Assembly (NCBI GenBank): GCA_028692415.1
Contig: JAQUXM010000018.1
Location: forward strand, 1-34,612
Length of the DNA: 34,612 nucleotides
Direction of reading: 5' to 3'
From: Syntrophomonadaceae bacterium
Lineage (GTDB): Bacteria > Bacillota > Syntrophomonadia > Syntrophomonadales > Syntrophomonadaceae
The translations under genes and the position numbers were made by a program. This document shows positions 14,158 through 22,978 of this stretch, piece after piece (the stretch's first letter is position 1; every line of letters begins with the position of its first letter). The notes beneath the pieces were generated by a model. It had not been told where the DNA came from and searched no databases. It worked only from the letters and a program-made list of their open reading frames with translations.

Positions 14158-15741
14158 TCACTCCTTACTAGTTTCTTTGACCGGAGAGGCAAATCCCTTG
14201 CGAAAGGCATTGAGGATGGTGTTGTTTTCATCCAGGCGGTAGATGCGGGCGGGCATACCGTTCCCATCCACATCGGTTCCGTTAAACCAGATTGCCGCCT
14301 TTATGCCGGAATACTTCTTCATGTTGGCAAACATATCGCCTATCCATACCGCTTTTGAGCCTCCAACTGAATTACATCCGAATTCACTGATTATGAATGG
14401 ATAATCGAAAATCGCGCTGTATTGTTGGTACAAAGGATCATATATTGAAGTGAATTCCCGCCAGTACTCACCAGGATAATAGCTGCCGGTATTATAGCCG
14501 GTCAGGCCAATGATATCCACATATGCCTCACCTGGAAAGTAATTCAGCGCATGATTCCACTTGAAGCCTGGGAAAGACAAATCATTGGGGTTCCAGACCC
14601 AGAGAACATTGTTGGCTTGATTGGCGGTAAAGATCTTGTAGACATGCTGCCAAACCGCCTTATAGAGTTCAGTATCCTTCGAACTGTAATAGCTGGAATA
14701 TACACACCAATCCCCGTTCATTTCATTGTTTAAACGAAACAGTAGCGGGTGCCCGAAATCACGGGCCTTTTTAGCATAATCAGTGAAAAACCCGTCATAC
14801 TTTCCATTGAGTATATCGTAGGTAATATTGGCGTTGTTGCCATTTATAAACATGGTTTGCAAAGTTAATTGCACATAGCGCTGCTCCTGGTAAGCCCTGC
14901 TCAGTTCCTCGGCAGGAAACGGAGCATCAAAGGTCTTATATAATATAAGAAAATCGAATTTGCAGTCCATTTGTTTTTCAAGTAAATGCAAGTAATCCAG
15001 CCTTTCCGGAGCTGAAGGTTCGAAAATTCCCCATTTTAAGGTAGCCTCATTACCAAAATATTTTTGGAAGAATTCACTGGTTTCAGCTTGTAACTCCCTG
15101 GATCTTCTTTGGTAACTTGGATTCAAGCCGGGGTTGCCTTGCTTGTTTGCAACGGCAAAGCTTTGGATAAGTGGTATATATCCGTCAACCGGAAGCGATG
15201 ACTTGATGAAGACGGTGTAGACCTCTTTGGAGCTTTTGGTGATTTCTGCGGAAAGGTAATAGTTATGGTCATTTACAACGGTCAACAGCTTATTTCTTTG
15301 CCATTGCAGCAAATGCACTTTTAATCCGTTAACGCTAATAGTTTTATTAACCTGAGCGTAGTGCGTGCTGCGGTTGTTAAGAAAGCGGTTGCTATACTGC
15401 ATATAGGCAGTGGCACTATGAATGCTGCCCGTAAAATCATCCCGGTATATCTCGATCCGGGTATTATTGTCGGCTATTACTGTCCTCAGCTGCAGTTGAG
15501 ATGGGTCCACATTCATAGAGGCAGGATAATTAATGGAATAACCGTTGACCAAGTCAAGATATTGGTTATATCCCGGCAATACATTCGCAGTTATTTCGTA
15601 ATTGTTTATATAGGGATCAGGCAGTGGGGCAATCAGTTTATTATCAACATTTGCATTTATATCAGCACGGCAGGGAGAAGACAGGATAAGAACTAAAAAT
15701 ATAGAAATGATTATGACAGGACCATTTATCACCTTTGCCAT
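14158..15741 (-). CDS. secreted GH26-like glycoside hydrolase
   Basis: The 527-aa protein has an N-terminal signal/anchor (about 8-26) ending near CRADIN. An unassigned beta-rich domain (about 45-200) follows, and then a TIM-barrel glycosidase from about 225. FRLNNEMNGDW holds the expected acid/base Glu340. WVWNPND and IIGLTGYN are typical of the family. FIISEFGC carries the nucleophile Glu453. These fit GH26 (mannanase and related beta-glycanases), acting outside the cell. The specific polysaccharide cannot be told. Start ATG at 15741 has a good AAGGAGGA site. It stands alone, convergent with the HAD gene and divergent from the CBS-ACT gene. Confidence 0.75.
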   Translation of the reverse strand: MAKVINGPVIIISIFLVLILSSPCRADINANVDNKLIAPLPDPYINNYEITANVLPGYNQYLDLVNGYSINYPASMNVDPSQLQLRTVIADNNTRIEIYRDDFTGSIHSATAYMQYSNRFLNNRSTHYAQVNKTISVNGLKVHLLQWQRNKLLTVVNDHNYYLSAEITKSSKEVYTVFIKSSLPVDGYIPLIQSFAVANKQGNPGLNPSYQRRSRELQAETSEFFQKYFGNEATLKWGIFEPSAPERLDYLHLLEKQMDCKFDFLILYKTFDAPFPAEELSRAYQEQRYVQLTLQTMFINGNNANITYDILNGKYDGFFTDYAKKARDFGHPLLFRLNNEMNGDWCVYSSYYSSKDTELYKAVWQHVYKIFTANQANNVLWVWNPNDLSFPGFKWNHALNYFPGEAYVDIIGLTGYNTGSYYPGEYWREFTSIYDPLYQQYSAIFDYPFIISEFGCNSVGGSKAVWIGDMFANMKKYSGIKAAIWFNGTDVDGNGMPARIYRLDENNTILNAFRKGFASPVKETSKE

Positions 15742-15864
15742 TAAGAATCCTCCTTTAAATCACCATAATTCAATTCGACATAATTTGGTTTTATCCTTCC
15801 TTGATTCTAGCAATGATCACTACAAGCCGCATAAACACAAGTATTATTAAGCAAAATTTATACC

Positions 15865-15894
15865 TTGACAATATGCCCATAATTAACCGATTAT
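15865..15894 (+). promoter_or_regulatory. promoter of the CBS-ACT gene
   Basis: A perfect TTGACA (15865-15870), 18 bp, then GATTAT (15889-15894). It lies 80 nt before the ATG at 15974. It may also serve the PHA genes downstream. Confidence 0.55.
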
Positions 15895-15973
15895 GAAAAG
15901 AAGCAGGAATTGAAGCAACAGAAATTGTAAAAGCAATAGGATTCTAATAAACAGGGAAGGTGGAATGGTATAA

Positions 15974-16642
15974 ATGAAGGTACGTGACCGCATGACTTCC
16001 AATCTCCTTATTACAACACCTGATAATAATGTTGGTGAGCTATGGCGCTTGATGATCGAGAGAAATCTCAACCGCATACCGGTAGTGGATCGGGGCAAGC
16101 TCCTGGCTATAATAACCCGGAGGGACTTTGGCGCGCGTTCTGACCTTAATCTGCGCAGATCATCTCTGGCTACCCGTTTTTTTACAGATGAACAGGAAGA
16201 ACAGTTAAAAAAAGTCAAGGTAAGGGATATTATCCCCCTTGACCAGCAACTGATAACCATTGTTGATGATGCTTATATCGAGCAGGCCGCCAAGCTATTA
16301 CGGGATAACAAAATAGGGGGTTTGCCGGTATTGAATGATAATGGCAAACTGGTTGGCATTATTACCCAAAGTGATATTTTTGATGCTTTTCTTGACACTT
16401 TAGGGGTTAATCAAAGAGGCAGCCGAATTTGCTTGCGAGTCGGCGATGATCCGGAAACCATGATAAAAGTAGGTACCATACTGGCCAAATATCATACCGA
16501 GATCGAAAACCTGGTTAAGATGGAGATAAAGGATGAAAAATCATTGTTGATCATCCGGGTTAATACGCTTGAATCGAGGCCGTTAATAGCAGAAATAAGG
16601 GCTGAAGGCTTTATAGTGGAATCAGTTATCGTCAAACAATAG
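15974..16642 (+). CDS. AcuB-like CBS-CBS-ACT protein
   Basis: The 222-aa cytosolic protein has two CBS domains (about 1-60, starting MKVRDRMTSNLLITTP, and 80-140, starting VRDIIPLDQQ) and a C-terminal ACT-like domain (about 148-222). This is the architecture of AcuB in Bacillus acetoin utilisation. CBS pairs bind adenine nucleotides and ACT domains bind small ligands, so it is probably a sensor of energy or metabolite state. No acetoin genes are present. It sits 56 bp before the PHA phasin gene, so here it may tune carbon storage; that link is an inference. Confidence 0.8.
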   Translation: MKVRDRMTSNLLITTPDNNVGELWRLMIERNLNRIPVVDRGKLLAIITRRDFGARSDLNLRRSSLATRFFTDEQEEQLKKVKVRDIIPLDQQLITIVDDAYIEQAAKLLRDNKIGGLPVLNDNGKLVGIITQSDIFDAFLDTLGVNQRGSRICLRVGDDPETMIKVGTILAKYHTEIENLVKMEIKDEKSLLIIRVNTLESRPLIAEIRAEGFIVESVIVKQ

Positions 16643-16698
16643 ATATAAGAATGGAGCAAAGCCTTGCTCCAATATATTTATTAAGGGAGGGAAAAAAC

Positions 16699-17274
16699 AT
16701 GAGCAATGAAAATGAGATGGATTCCAGGCGTGTTATGATGTTCAATCCCTATAAATTTTGGAAGAATGTTTACTTTGCCGGTGAAGACTCTTTGAGTTCA
16801 ATTACCCGCAAGGCCGTTGAAACTAGTAGTTTTGCCAATGGAGTCGATTTTATTCTGAATGCTTATCTGCAATATCTTCGCATGCAAAAAGAAATCACCA
16901 CGCAAATTACTGATAACATGCCTTTTGCTTCACGCCACGATATGGCCCGGGTTGCTAAACTGGTTATTTCTCTTGAAAACAAGGTTGATCGCATAGAAGA
17001 TACTTTATTTGATGACTTGGAAGAATTGAAAGAACAGTCGGCTGCCCTGACCGGGCATATGAACGAGCGAAAAGAAGCCGCGGCGGGGCTGGATGACGAT
17101 GAACTGCAGGAAAGGTTCGACAAGGCACTGGGCACAACCAAAGAACTGCTGACCAAATTATCCGGGATTGAAGAGGCTGTTAACGAAGTAAAGGCTGCTC
17201 TGGCAACGATGAATGCACAGGCTAAACCAGCCGCAAGAAAGGGCCGGAAAAGCCCGTCTCAACAGTCGGAATAG
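16699..17274 (+). CDS. PHA synthase-associated phasin-like subunit (PhaR/PhaE type)
   Basis: The 191-aa hydrophilic protein starts at the ATG with GGGAGGG before it; the 16 codons upstream have no good site. The N-terminal half has aromatic and amphipathic segments (FNPYKFWKNVYFAGED, NAYLQYLRMQ). A long coiled-coil region (about 85-165) follows and the tail is Lys/Pro-rich. Size, coiled coils and position directly before phaC fit the second subunit of class III/IV PHA synthases or a granule phasin. Sequence alone does not separate these. Between it and phaC lies a repeat of 137 bp. Confidence 0.65.
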   Translation: MSNENEMDSRRVMMFNPYKFWKNVYFAGEDSLSSITRKAVETSSFANGVDFILNAYLQYLRMQKEITTQITDNMPFASRHDMARVAKLVISLENKVDRIEDTLFDDLEELKEQSAALTGHMNERKEAAAGLDDDELQERFDKALGTTKELLTKLSGIEEAVNEVKAALATMNAQAKPAARKGRKSPSQQSE

Positions 17275-17276
17275 GA

Positions 17277-17413
17277 TATAACGAGGCGAAAAGATGTCCT
17301 CTGCTTCTTTAAGTGGTCGGGTTCTTATCAACAAAACAGGCGGCGGGTTCTAATTCCCCAAGTCGTTGCAGCGGTGCGGAAGAAAATGCTTCGCAGTTTC
17401 TTCCGATGTTTAA
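17277..17413 (+). repeat. TATAACGAGGCG structured repeat, copy R2 (full length)
   Basis: It begins TATAACGAGGCGAAAAGATG 3 nt after the phasin stop and ends 4 nt before the phaC ribosome binding site, so it fills the whole phaR-phaC gap. Hairpins are CTGCTT/AAGTGG and CGGAAGAA...TTCTTCCG. Compared with R1 the latter has a G-C pair where R1 has A-T, a compensatory change. Confidence 0.85.
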
Positions 17414-17431
17414 TGGCAGGAGGTTTTGAAA

Positions 17432-18541
17432 ATGGACGAAATGTTTCAGAATAGTTCACCCAAGGAAATGGGGGAAATTCTTCAGAAAGCTCAAGAGCAT
17501 TGGCTGCATACCACCTTGAGATGGCAGGAGGTCTTAAACTATGATCCCAAACCGGCTACCGGCTGCTCTCCCAAGGAATCGATATGGAGTAAAAACAAAT
17601 CTCAACTCTATCATTATCGCACCACTACCGAAAGAAAATACCGGACCCCTATTCTCTTGATTTATGCACTTATCAATAAACCTTACGTGTTGGATTTGAC
17701 CCCCGGCTCCAGCCTGGTGGAATACTTGGTTAATGAAGGATTTGATGTCTACCTCTTGGATTGGGGAGAGTTCGAATGGGAGGACCGCGATCTGGGTTAT
17801 GCTGATCTGGTTTACGACTATATTGCCCCATCAGCGAAAAGGGTGGCAAGGTTTGCCCAATCGAGCGATATCAGTATTATTGGCTATTGCATGGGCGGCA
17901 CCATGTCCACCCTATATGCTGCCCTGTTTGACAAACCCAAGCTAAGAAATCTGGTTTATCTGGCCGCGCCTATTGAATTTAACAAAGCCGGTACCTATGA
18001 TGTCTGGCTAAAGGCACGCGGCTATGATCCGGACCGGATAGCCGATGCGATGGAACTGATACCCAAGGATTTTATTGATTGGGGCACCCGGATGCTGAAT
18101 CCCATGGCTAATTATTGGGGTACTTATACCCGGCTATGGAAGACCATAGAAGAAGACAAGCCCATTCATTTTTGGAAGGTACTCAATAAGTGGGCCAGTG
18201 ATAATATAAACTTTCCGGGAGCCGCTTACCGGGATTGGATAAGGGATTTTTACCAGGGTAACAAGCTCATTAAGAATCAGGTGGTCTTAAGAGGAAGACG
18301 GGTGCAATTGCAAAGGATACAGGCAAATATTCTGGCCTTGGTGGGCTTAAGGGATCATATTGTAATGCCGCACCAGACTGCTGCAGCATTGACTTACCTG
18401 CGTGGGCACGATAAAACCTATCTGGAATTTCCAGTAGGGCATGGCGGCCTAGTATTGGGAGAAATCGCGCGTGACAAGGTTTTCCCCGAAGTTGCGGCAT
18501 GGCTGGGGGAACGTTCCGACCTTTGGGAGGAAGAAGAATAA
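17432..18541 (+). CDS. phaC: poly(3-hydroxyalkanoate) synthase, class III/IV type
   Basis: The 369-aa enzyme polymerises 3-hydroxyacyl-CoA (probably 3-hydroxybutyryl-CoA) into PHA granules. It has an alpha/beta-hydrolase fold with the lipase-like box GYCMGG (nucleophile Cys153), Asp308 in VGLRDHI and His337 in VGHGGL, forming the full catalytic triad. The length of about 360 residues and the short N-terminus point to class III or IV, which need a PhaE or PhaR partner; the upstream gene is the obvious candidate. ATG at 17432 has AGGAGG 8 nt upstream; the TTG at 17426 would be too close. No ketothiolase or reductase genes are in the window. Confidence 0.93.
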   Translation: MDEMFQNSSPKEMGEILQKAQEHWLHTTLRWQEVLNYDPKPATGCSPKESIWSKNKSQLYHYRTTTERKYRTPILLIYALINKPYVLDLTPGSSLVEYLVNEGFDVYLLDWGEFEWEDRDLGYADLVYDYIAPSAKRVARFAQSSDISIIGYCMGGTMSTLYAALFDKPKLRNLVYLAAPIEFNKAGTYDVWLKARGYDPDRIADAMELIPKDFIDWGTRMLNPMANYWGTYTRLWKTIEEDKPIHFWKVLNKWASDNINFPGAAYRDWIRDFYQGNKLIKNQVVLRGRRVQLQRIQANILALVGLRDHIVMPHQTAAALTYLRGHDKTYLEFPVGHGGLVLGEIARDKVFPEVAAWLGERSDLWEEEE

Positions 18542-18557
18542 AAGATAGTAAACAAGT

Positions 18558-18584
18558 AAAAACCCGGCTGAGGCCGGGTTTTTT
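18558..18584. terminator. bidirectional terminator between phaC and the transglycosylase gene
   Basis: AACCCGGC (18561-18568), a TGAG loop, and GCCGGGTT (18573-18580) have A runs on one side and T runs on the other. It can end phaC rightward and the transglycosylase gene leftward, whose stop overlaps the tail. Confidence 0.9.
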
Positions 18585-19122
18585 ATGCCATGTGATCGAT
18601 CGAGCTGGTTACCTTGTTTACATAGGCCATGGTCTCTTTATAGGGCGGGATGCCGCCGTATTTGCGAACTGCTCCGCTGCCCGCGTTGTAGGCGGCCAAG
18701 GCGAGAGGAACATTGCCGTTGAACTCATTAATTTTTTCTTTAAGGTAGCGGGTTCCAGCCATGATATTTTGCTCAGCATTAAAAGCATCGGTAACCCCGA
18801 GGCTTTTGGCCGTAGCGGGCATAAGCTGCATAAGTCCCATGGCACCACAGGAAGAAACCGCATTGGGATTAAAGGATGACTCCTGTTTGATAACCGCGCT
18901 GATTACTTTTTCATCCACACCATAGGTTTGACTAGCCTCTTTGATGATCTCGCTGAAAGGCCGTGCCGGGGTGCTGCTGGTGTTATCGTCAGTGGTAGTG
19001 GCAGCCGGGACATGATAGGTTTTAGATGTTTTGGCAGCTACCTTTACCAAACTGCTCTCAATCGCGCTGAGCAGCTTAAGCATATTATATTGTTTGAAGA
19101 ATCCCGAAAAAAAGCTATCCAT
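18583..19122 (-). CDS. lytic transglycosylase, SLT domain
   Basis: The 179-aa protein has no clear signal peptide. Its Slt domain (about 60-170) has the catalytic Glu in KQESSFNPNAVSS, then GAMGLMQLMPATA, the NIMAGTRYLKE motif and LALAAYNAGSG. It should cleave the MurNAc-GlcNAc bond of peptidoglycan with 1,6-anhydro product formation. Similar short, signal-less proteins occur in Bacilli, so export may use another route. The start at 19122 is preceded by AAGGAG. It stands alone on this strand. Confidence 0.88.
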   Translation of the reverse strand: MDSFFSGFFKQYNMLKLLSAIESSLVKVAAKTSKTYHVPAATTTDDNTSSTPARPFSEIIKEASQTYGVDEKVISAVIKQESSFNPNAVSSCGAMGLMQLMPATAKSLGVTDAFNAEQNIMAGTRYLKEKINEFNGNVPLALAAYNAGSGAVRKYGGIPPYKETMAYVNKVTSSIDHMA

Positions 19123-19191
19123 ACAAACTCCTTCATAGTGCTAATTACATGGTAATTATTATGAAGGGTCTTTGTCAAGAGGGAACAAGGG

Positions 19192-19273
19192 GAAGGTTCT
19201 GCAAGTGGGGACGGTTCTTGCCTTGCGCGACTAGTCGCGCAAGGCAAGAACCGTCCCCACTTGCAGAACCTTC
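19192..19273. repeat. long perfect palindrome B (GGGGACG family)
   Basis: An 82-nt perfect palindrome with 41-bp arms and no spacer, centred on CTAG (between 19232 and 19233). The outer stem reads GAAGGTTCTGCAAGTGGGGA and continues CGGTTCTTGCC. The GGGGACG block is shared with palindromes A and C. The tip CTTGCGCGACT is specific to this copy. It sits in the divergent region between the transglycosylase and nucleoside kinase genes. Confidence 0.97.
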
Positions 19274-19336
19274 TGGCGCACAGAGTATCAGGAATGCAGT
19301 ATAATTAAAATATATGGAGTAGGGGAGGGATTATTT

Positions 19337-21004
19337 GTGGCTATTTCCAAGCTGCTCAACCCGGAAATCGAAGTAAAGATTAAAGGTGCGGGTTCTTATT
19401 ATCTGCCCGCCGGGATAAGGACTTTAGAGATTCTTGATAAGATAAATATACCCAGTAAATACCCGGTTATGGGGGTAATTATAAATAACAGCCTACGCGA
19501 CCTGCAGCAAGTTTTGGACAGTTCCTGTGAATTGGAACCGGTAGACCTGAGTAGTGAAATTGGGGTGAGGATAAATACCCGCACTCTGGTTTTTATTCTG
19601 GTCAAGGCCAGCCGGGAACTATTTCCCGATAGAAAGCTGATTATCAAGCATTCTCTTTCCAACGGTTTGTACTGCGAATTCCTTGATTCGTCCTGTAGTC
19701 AGGATGATATTGAAGCTATTCAAGAACGGATGCTGCAAATTATCCAAGCCAACCAGAATATCAACCGCATGGTAGTATCGAAGGCCGAGGCCGAAAAGAT
19801 CTTTACCGAGCAGGATCAAACGGATACGGTGAAACTTCTGGAATACCGGGATAAAGAAGAAGTTAACCTTTACGAACTGGATGGTTTCTACGAGTATTTC
19901 TACGGCTATATGCTGCCCGCAACCGGGATGGTAAGCCAATTCCGGCTGTTAAACTATAATCCTGGTCTGGTTTTGCAAAGCCCCGAAGCCAAAGCTCCGG
20001 GGGAACTGCATCCCTATGTTGAGCAAAGGAAGCTGGCGGTGGTATTCCAGGAGGCCAAGCACTGGGTGAAAATGCTTGATACTCCTCATGTAGCCGCCTT
20101 GAACGATATCATTGCCAGGGGAGATATCAGCGACCTTATCCGGGTTAATGAAGCCCTGCATGAAAAAAAGATTGCTTCCATAGCTGATCAAATATGCAAT
20201 AATCCCAAAATACGTTTGGTATTAATAGCCGGACCTTCCTCCTCCGGCAAGACAACATTTGCCCAACGCTTGATGATTCAACTACGGGTAAATGGCCGCA
20301 GGCCGGTATCAGTATCTCTGGACAACTATTTTCTGGATCGTTGTCTAACCCCGCGCGATGATGAGAATGAATATGATTTTGAGTCCATTAAGGCTCTAAA
20401 AATCGACCTCTTTAACCAGCACCTGCTCAGTTTGATTAATGGCGAGGAAGTAGAAATACCCTGCTATAGTTTCCAATCTGGGTGTTGCGAAAAAGAGGGC
20501 ATCAAAGTTAGAGTTCCCCATGGTGAGCCCATAATCATTGAGGGCATTCACGGTTTGAATGACCGATTGACCTGGTGCATACCGGCTGAACAGAAATTCA
20601 AAATATATATAAGCGCGTTAACCCAGCTTAACATTGATTACAACAACCGGATACCAACCACCGACAGCCGTTTGATCCGGCGCATCCTGCGGGACAGCCG
20701 CACCCGGGGTTACAGTGCTCTGGAGACCATAAAAAGATGGCCATCAGTACGTCGGGGTGAAGAAAAGAATATTTTCCCCTTTCAGGAAAATGCCGATGTG
20801 ATGTTTAATTCGTCACTGGTATATGAACTGGGAGTGCTCAAACCATTTGTGGAGCCCCTGGTCAGTCAAATTGGGGCGGAACATCGCGAACACGTGGAAG
20901 CCCGGCGGCTTTTTAAATTTGCCAGCTATTTTCGACCTATTCCTGTTGGGGATGTGCCCCCCAACTCTATCTTAAGGGAATTTATTGGGGGGAGTTGTTT
21001 TTAG
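19337..21004 (+). CDS. nucleoside (uridine) kinase with ThrRS-like N-terminal region
   Basis: The 555-aa protein has a TGS-like N-terminus (about 1-75), a region resembling the ThrRS second domain (about 90-260), and a uridine-kinase/PRK P-loop domain from about 285: Walker A GPSSSGKTTFAQRL, SLDNYFLDR, DFESIKALKIDLF and IIEGIHGLND. This fusion is a known Firmicute and Bacteroidetes nucleoside kinase form. It likely phosphorylates a nucleoside with NTP; the true substrate is unsettled. The GTG start is chosen for AGGGGAGGG 7 nt upstream. A TATAAT at 19300-19305 may be its -10, but no good -35 is seen. It is convergent with splB, only 11 nt apart. Confidence 0.85.
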   Translation: MAISKLLNPEIEVKIKGAGSYYLPAGIRTLEILDKINIPSKYPVMGVIINNSLRDLQQVLDSSCELEPVDLSSEIGVRINTRTLVFILVKASRELFPDRKLIIKHSLSNGLYCEFLDSSCSQDDIEAIQERMLQIIQANQNINRMVVSKAEAEKIFTEQDQTDTVKLLEYRDKEEVNLYELDGFYEYFYGYMLPATGMVSQFRLLNYNPGLVLQSPEAKAPGELHPYVEQRKLAVVFQEAKHWVKMLDTPHVAALNDIIARGDISDLIRVNEALHEKKIASIADQICNNPKIRLVLIAGPSSSGKTTFAQRLMIQLRVNGRRPVSVSLDNYFLDRCLTPRDDENEYDFESIKALKIDLFNQHLLSLINGEEVEIPCYSFQSGCCEKEGIKVRVPHGEPIIIEGIHGLNDRLTWCIPAEQKFKIYISALTQLNIDYNNRIPTTDSRLIRRILRDSRTRGYSALETIKRWPSVRRGEEKNIFPFQENADVMFNSSLVYELGVLKPFVEPLVSQIGAEHREHVEARRLFKFASYFRPIPVGDVPPNSILREFIGGSCF

Positions 21005-21015
21005 ACAGGTGATGT

Positions 21016-22041
21016 TTAAATGATGTATTTTATCGCTGAGTTGGGAAAGGCATCAGGTATTCTCTGGGTAAAGAAGTTCGAGATAGCTTTCATATCATCA
21101 GATAAATAGACGTATTTACCATAGCCAAACTGGCCGTATTTAAACTGGCGCTCGCTCTCATCCATCGGCAGGGTGCTTCCCGGGAACACCTCGGCAATAG
21201 TATTTTTGGCCCGGGTTGTAAAGCGATGCGAGATTACTTCAAAAGCTATTTTGGATTGTTGGTAATCCTTGAGCATCTCTCCCAAGTGATTAAGCATTTT
21301 TTGATATTGATTTTTCCAGCCTTCAAAAAGAATAACCGGTCCAATGATAAAGCCCAGGGGATAGCCTGCCTGGGCTATTTTGCAGGCTGCCTCTATTCTA
21401 TTGTTTAAATTGGGAGTGATGTGTTCATAGTTGCGAATGATTTGATCAGCATTGATGCTAAAACGGACCGTTGTTTTATTCCCGTGCTGCAATCTGAGCA
21501 GTGAATCAACATCGGTAAATTTAGTCACAAACCTGAACCTGCCATAATCCTGTTCAGCAAAAAATCGAATGGTTTGAGCGAGCGATCCGGTATAAGGTTC
21601 AACCGGTACCGGATCAGATACTGCGGCGCCTTCAAAGAAGGTCAATTCGGGCTGCCGCTGTACGATGTATTCGACAGTCTGGGCCAGTATTTCATCGAGG
21701 TTGACATAAACTCTGATATAAGGGTTTTTACCAAACTGGGTATTCAGGTAGCAGTATTCACAATCTCCTATACACCCGGTTATCAGGGGAAGCTGGTAAT
21801 GAGCAGATGGCTTGCAGCTCTGAAACTTTAAGGTATTTCTAACGCCTACCACCAGGGTTCTTTTCGCCTCTTGATGAGCTTCTCTAAGGGTCATACTGGA
21901 TATTTTACCGATTCTTTTACCCTCGGCAAGAATCTCTACCTTGGTATTGGTTTTTGATCTAAACAGCTTCAGCATGTTTTGGGCGGTTGGATATCTTAAG
22001 GCTTTTTCTTCAAAAACAACCCGGTGGGGTATAAAAGGCAT
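21016..22041 (-). CDS. splB: spore photoproduct lyase homologue, expected H-donor Cys absent
   Basis: The 341-aa radical-SAM protein has GCIGDCEYCYL with Cys90, Cys94 and Cys97 binding the 4Fe-4S cluster. It also keeps the downstream landmarks of spore photoproduct lyase: RFRFVTKFTDV, VRFSINADQIIRN, AGYPLGFIIGP and the C-terminal FKYGQFGYGKYVYL. Tyr96 and Tyr98, implicated in H transfer, are present. At the position of the catalytic Cys140 of the Geobacillus enzyme (FEASC-TSD) this protein reads FEGAAVSD, with Ala140. The family repairs 5-thyminyl-5,6-dihydrothymine in germinating spores. Without that Cys the chemistry may use another donor. ATG at 22041 follows GGAGGT. Confidence 0.85.
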   Translation of the reverse strand: MPFIPHRVVFEEKALRYPTAQNMLKLFRSKTNTKVEILAEGKRIGKISSMTLREAHQEAKRTLVVGVRNTLKFQSCKPSAHYQLPLITGCIGDCEYCYLNTQFGKNPYIRVYVNLDEILAQTVEYIVQRQPELTFFEGAAVSDPVPVEPYTGSLAQTIRFFAEQDYGRFRFVTKFTDVDSLLRLQHGNKTTVRFSINADQIIRNYEHITPNLNNRIEAACKIAQAGYPLGFIIGPVILFEGWKNQYQKMLNHLGEMLKDYQQSKIAFEVISHRFTTRAKNTIAEVFPGSTLPMDESERQFKYGQFGYGKYVYLSDDMKAISNFFTQRIPDAFPNSAIKYII

Positions 22042-22273
22042 TATCTTACCTCCATTTTTTTGAATAGGCTTATTTTACGCACAAGCGGATGTTTGTATAC
22101 CAAAATCGGGTAGCTGGTCCGAAACAAGTAATTGTGATAATCTGCTCCAAGTACAGAGCAATGTAAAAATTGGGTATATTTAAGGTAAAAAGATGAACAC
22201 AGCTATTTTAACCTGTCTAATTAAAGGATAGGATTATCTTAGAAAGTTTTAGAATCTGGCGAGGTGGTTTAAT

Positions 22274-22978
22274 ATGAAGGGTAAAATAATGGTGGTTGAT
22301 GATGAGGAATCGCTGGTCAGGCTGATTACCTATAATCTAAACAAGGAAGGCTTTAATACCATAGCCGCCTATGACGGTGATGAGGCTTTAAATCTGATTA
22401 TTCAGGAAAACCCGGATTTGATCATACTTGACTTGATGCTGCCCGGCAAAGACGGCCTGGAAATCTGCCGGGAGCTGCGCAGCCAGAAGATAAGAACGCC
22501 TATTATCATGTTGACGGCACGGGATGATGAAATTGATAAAGTCCTGGGTTTGGAGATGGGAGCCGATGATTATGTAACCAAACCCTTCAGCATCAGAGAG
22601 CTTAACGCGCGTGTAAAAGCAGTGTTAAGGCGGAATATTGAAACAAGCGAAGATGATAAACAAAGTAAAGATTTAGTAATCGGATCTTTTACCATTAAAC
22701 CGGAACAATACGAGATTTACCATGATGGCAAATTGTTGGAGTTGACGCTTAAAGAATACGAACTGCTGGAAATCCTGTTGAAAAACCGCGGGCGGGTTTT
22801 AAAACGAGATTACCTCTTGCAGGTCTTATGGGATTATGCTGAAGTCGTCAACACCCGGGTACTTGATGTTCACATCAGCAAACTGCGCGACAAGATTGAA
22901 GAAGACTCCAAAGAACCAAGGTATATTAAGACCATAAGGGGATTAGGCTACAAATTTGAGGAGAGCAGTCATGTTTAA
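22274..22978 (+). CDS. phoP: phosphate-response regulator PhoP/PhoB
   Basis: The 234-aa OmpR-family regulator has a receiver domain with acidic pocket VVDDEE, phospho-acceptor Asp53, Thr81 and Lys103 (TKPFS). A winged-helix DNA-binding domain starts at about 130 and ends TRVLDVHISKLRDKIE and IRGLGYKFE. It is phosphorylated by PhoR and should bind Pho boxes before pstS and pstC. Its last 8 bases overlap the phoR start. The PhoP name rests on the pst-phoU genes downstream. Confidence 0.93.
   Translation: MKGKIMVVDDEESLVRLITYNLNKEGFNTIAAYDGDEALNLIIQENPDLIILDLMLPGKDGLEICRELRSQKIRTPIIMLTARDDEIDKVLGLEMGADDYVTKPFSIRELNARVKAVLRRNIETSEDDKQSKDLVIGSFTIKPEQYEIYHDGKLLELTLKEYELLEILLKNRGRVLKRDYLLQVLWDYAEVVNTRVLDVHISKLRDKIEEDSKEPRYIKTIRGLGYKFEESSHV

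Noticed and set aside
20962-21002. Terminator at the end of the nucleoside kinase gene (CAACTC...GAGTTG plus T run)
   Set aside because: The 6-bp stem has a 24-nt loop and lies within the coding end; too weak to list.
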